Shown: positions 8,317-10,000 of the stretch, piece by piece
How the letters are laid out: each line of letters begins with the position of its first letter
Numbering within the stretch: the stretch's first letter is position 1
Source of the DNA: Flavobacterium sp.
GTDB taxonomy: Bacteria; Bacteroidota; Bacteroidia; Flavobacteriales; Flavobacteriaceae
NCBI RefSeq assembly: GCF_020217025.1
Contig: NZ_JAIWOF010000161.1
Coordinates: 1 to 10,000 of the forward strand
Direction of reading: 5' to 3'
Length of the DNA: 10,000 nucleotides
Position numbers and translations under genes: made by a program
Notes under the pieces: generated by a model
The model's input: the letters and a program-made list of their open reading frames with translations, nothing else
What the model was told of the DNA's origin: nothing
Databases searched by the model: none

Positions 8317-9933
8317 ATGAAGAAACTACTACTTTTTACATTATTGGTTTTCAATTTTGGCTTTTCTCAGGAAGATGCTTGGGTGTATTTTAATGACAAA
8401 CCAGATGCCGCTTTTTATTTAAGTAATCCTTTACAGATGCTTTCTCAAAGAGCATTAGACAGAAGAACTGCTCAAGGAATTATTTTGGATAATACAGATG
8501 TTCCTATTGCTCAAACCTATATTGATCAAGTAACGGCAGCAACAGGAATTACCGTAATGGCAAAATCGAAATGGTTAAATGCGTTACATGTTAGAGGAAC
8601 TCAAGCGGATATTCAATTACTAACTAATTTGCCTTTTGTAAATCATATTCAGTTCGCAGATGCTAGTTTGAATTCTAGACATTCTAATACGATTCAAAAA
8701 ACTACAGTAATACAACCTGTAAACAAACAATTAGAAGTTTTAACCGATTTTAACTACGGAGGTTCATCGAATCAAATTCAAATGTTGAACGGTCATTTGT
8801 TGCACCAACAAAATTATACGGGTCAAGGTAAGATGGTAGCTATTATGGATGCGGGTTTTCCTGGAGTAAATTCTGCAAGTCCATTCCAAAGATTACGAGA
8901 TAATAATTTAATTTTAGGAGGTTATAATTTTCCAGACAGAAATACCTCTATTTATACAAGAAATTCTCATGGAACATCAGTATTGTCTTGCATGGCTGGT
9001 TATGTTGATAATCAATTAGTAGGCACTGCTCCAGATGCTCAATATTACTTGTTCATAACTGAAGATGCAAATTCTGAAAATCCAGTAGAGGAATCGTATT
9101 GGGTAGAAGCAGCAGAAATGGCCGATAGTTTAGGAGTTGATGTTATCAATTCCTCATTAGGTTATTTTACATACGATAATATAAGCTACAGTTATTCTTA
9201 TTCTGATATGAATGGAATCAAAACTTTTGCTGCAAGAGGAGCCGACAAAGCTTTTTCAAAAGGAATGATTTGTGTAACTAGTGCTGGAAATTCAGGAAAT
9301 TCAGCTGATCCACATATTGCAACTCCAGCAGACGCGATAACTACTTTGACAATTGGTGCAGTAAATGCAACGGAAGATTATGTTTCTTTTAGTTCTATTG
9401 GACCATCATTTGACGGCAGAGTTAAACCCGATGTTTGTGCTAAAGGAGCTGGAGCAACCATAAGTAATTCTTCTGGCGTTATAACGACTGCGAATGGAAC
9501 TTCTTTTTCGAGTCCAATTTTAGCTGGAATGGTAACTACTTTTTGGTCGGCTGTTCCCAATATGACTAATGCTCAAATCGTACAATTTGTAAAAGAATCT
9601 GCCGATATTTATGCAAATCCAACAATCTATAAAGGATATGGAGTGCCCGATTTTCAATTGGCTTTAACCAATGCTTTGTCTGTAGATTCATACGAAAACG
9701 ATTCAATTATATTGTATCCAAATCCAGTTCAGGATAGACTTACAATTGTGTTTCCAGAATCAGAAACAACAAGTAAATTAGTTTTGTATAACAATATCGG
9801 ACAACAACTTGAAGAGTTTGTTATTTCGGAAACAAATCCAACCATTTATTTAGATAATTTGGCATCAGGTTTGTATTTTTACCAATTGAAAGCAGCAAAC
9901 AAAACAACACAAGGAAAATTATTGAAATTATAA
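8317..9933 (+). CDS. Secreted subtilisin-like (S8) serine protease with T9SS C-terminal sorting domain
   Basis: From the ATG at 8317 the product has 538 residues. It starts with a clean Sec signal peptide (MKKLLLFTLLVFNFGFS, then QEDAW). The alternative ATG at 8284 adds 11 residues ahead of the basic signal start and overlaps the promoter, so I reject it. Residues about 20-120 form a prodomain-like region ending in WLNALHVRGTQADIQLL and FVNHIQFA, resembling an I9-type inhibitor. The peptidase domain (about 165-450) has a complete triad: Asp178 (VAIMDAGF), His218 (NSHGTSV), Ser396 (NGTSFSSP), with oxyanion Asn325 (TSAGNSGN). The end (about 465-538) is a type A T9SS sorting domain: YPNP (467-470), a beta-rich core, LASGLYFYQL (515-524) and a basic KLLKL end. 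It is probably secreted or displayed through the type IX system. The substrate is unknown. The next gene begins directly at its stop (TAAATG). Confidence 0.95.
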   Translation: MKKLLLFTLLVFNFGFSQEDAWVYFNDKPDAAFYLSNPLQMLSQRALDRRTAQGIILDNTDVPIAQTYIDQVTAATGITVMAKSKWLNALHVRGTQADIQLLTNLPFVNHIQFADASLNSRHSNTIQKTTVIQPVNKQLEVLTDFNYGGSSNQIQMLNGHLLHQQNYTGQGKMVAIMDAGFPGVNSASPFQRLRDNNLILGGYNFPDRNTSIYTRNSHGTSVLSCMAGYVDNQLVGTAPDAQYYLFITEDANSENPVEESYWVEAAEMADSLGVDVINSSLGYFTYDNISYSYSYSDMNGIKTFAARGADKAFSKGMICVTSAGNSGNSADPHIATPADAITTLTIGAVNATEDYVSFSSIGPSFDGRVKPDVCAKGAGATISNSSGVITTANGTSFSSPILAGMVTTFWSAVPNMTNAQIVQFVKESADIYANPTIYKGYGVPDFQLALTNALSVDSYENDSIILYPNPVQDRLTIVFPESETTSKLVLYNNIGQQLEEFVISETNPTIYLDNLASGLYFYQLKAANKTTQGKLLKL

Positions 9934-10000
9934 ATGAATAAAATTACCCAACTCTTCAATATAAAATATCCCATTATCCAAGGCGGAATGATTTGGAACA
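9934..10000 (+). CDS. Nitronate monooxygenase-like flavoprotein, N-terminal fragment (runs off window)
   Basis: The ATG follows the protease stop with no gap. The 22 visible codons read MNKITQLFNIKYPIIQGGMIWN. The pattern of a short amphipathic start, then hydrophobic-YPIIQGGM-hydrophobic-W, is the N-terminus of the nitronate monooxygenase / 2-nitropropane dioxygenase-like TIM-barrel family, where the QGGM strand lines the FMN site. Members oxidise nitronates or act as FabK-like or other flavin oxidoreductases; the fragment is too short to choose among these. Co-transcription with the protease gene is likely from the TAAATG junction. Confidence 0.78.
   Translation, partial: MNKITQLFNIKYPIIQGGMIWN

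Overview
The window looks like a chromosomal housekeeping region from a member of the Bacteroidota, most likely a Flavobacteriaceae bacterium close to Flavobacterium. The evidence is AT-rich DNA, promoters of the TTG / TAnnTTTG type instead of the sigma-70 type, a general lack of Shine-Dalgarno sites, a lipoprotein with a Cys-Ser-Asp-Asp-Asp start, and a secreted protease with a C-terminal domain of the type IX secretion system (T9SS). Gene density is high. No gap between genes exceeds about 185 bases, so there is no long empty stretch. I saw no tRNA, rRNA, CRISPR array, insertion sequence, prophage or attachment site.

Layout, left to right: the C-terminal part of an OsmC/Ohr-family protein (1-272); a low-complexity purine/pyrimidine hairpin; a small DUF3820 protein (370-600); a well-formed promoter with a 16-bp-period direct repeat; pyrG, CTP synthase (730-2343); yidC, membrane insertase (2384-4270); a strong terminator; proC, pyrroline-5-carboxylate reductase (4329-5129); and a 14-bp-stem bidirectional terminator. 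It faces a convergent, minus-strand lipoprotein gene with two fasciclin domains (5190-6119). After a 185-bp divergent intergenic region come a secreted MORN/YwqK-repeat protein (6305-7069), mnmA (7070-8257), a T9SS-exported subtilisin-like protease (8317-9933), and the first 22 codons of a probable nitronate monooxygenase-like flavoprotein (9934 to the window end).

The genes do not form one pathway. pyrG makes CTP, yidC inserts membrane proteins, proC completes proline synthesis and mnmA thiolates tRNA wobble uridine. The other recognised products are envelope or secreted proteins (fasciclin lipoprotein, MORN-repeat protein, S8 protease). Transcription units inferred from the sequence are pyrG-yidC, ending at the 4285 terminator; proC; the minus-strand fasciclin gene; MORN protein-mnmA, joined by TAAATG; and the protease-flavoprotein pair, also joined by TAAATG and driven by its own promoter.

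I found no convincing new biological system. The most interesting points are fine-scale: a perfect Shine-Dalgarno-like site before mnmA in a lineage that rarely uses one, promoter evidence that moves two start codons downstream, an exact 11-bp CAA-rich tandem repeat as the pyrG leader, and proC starting only about 12 bases after a strong terminator.
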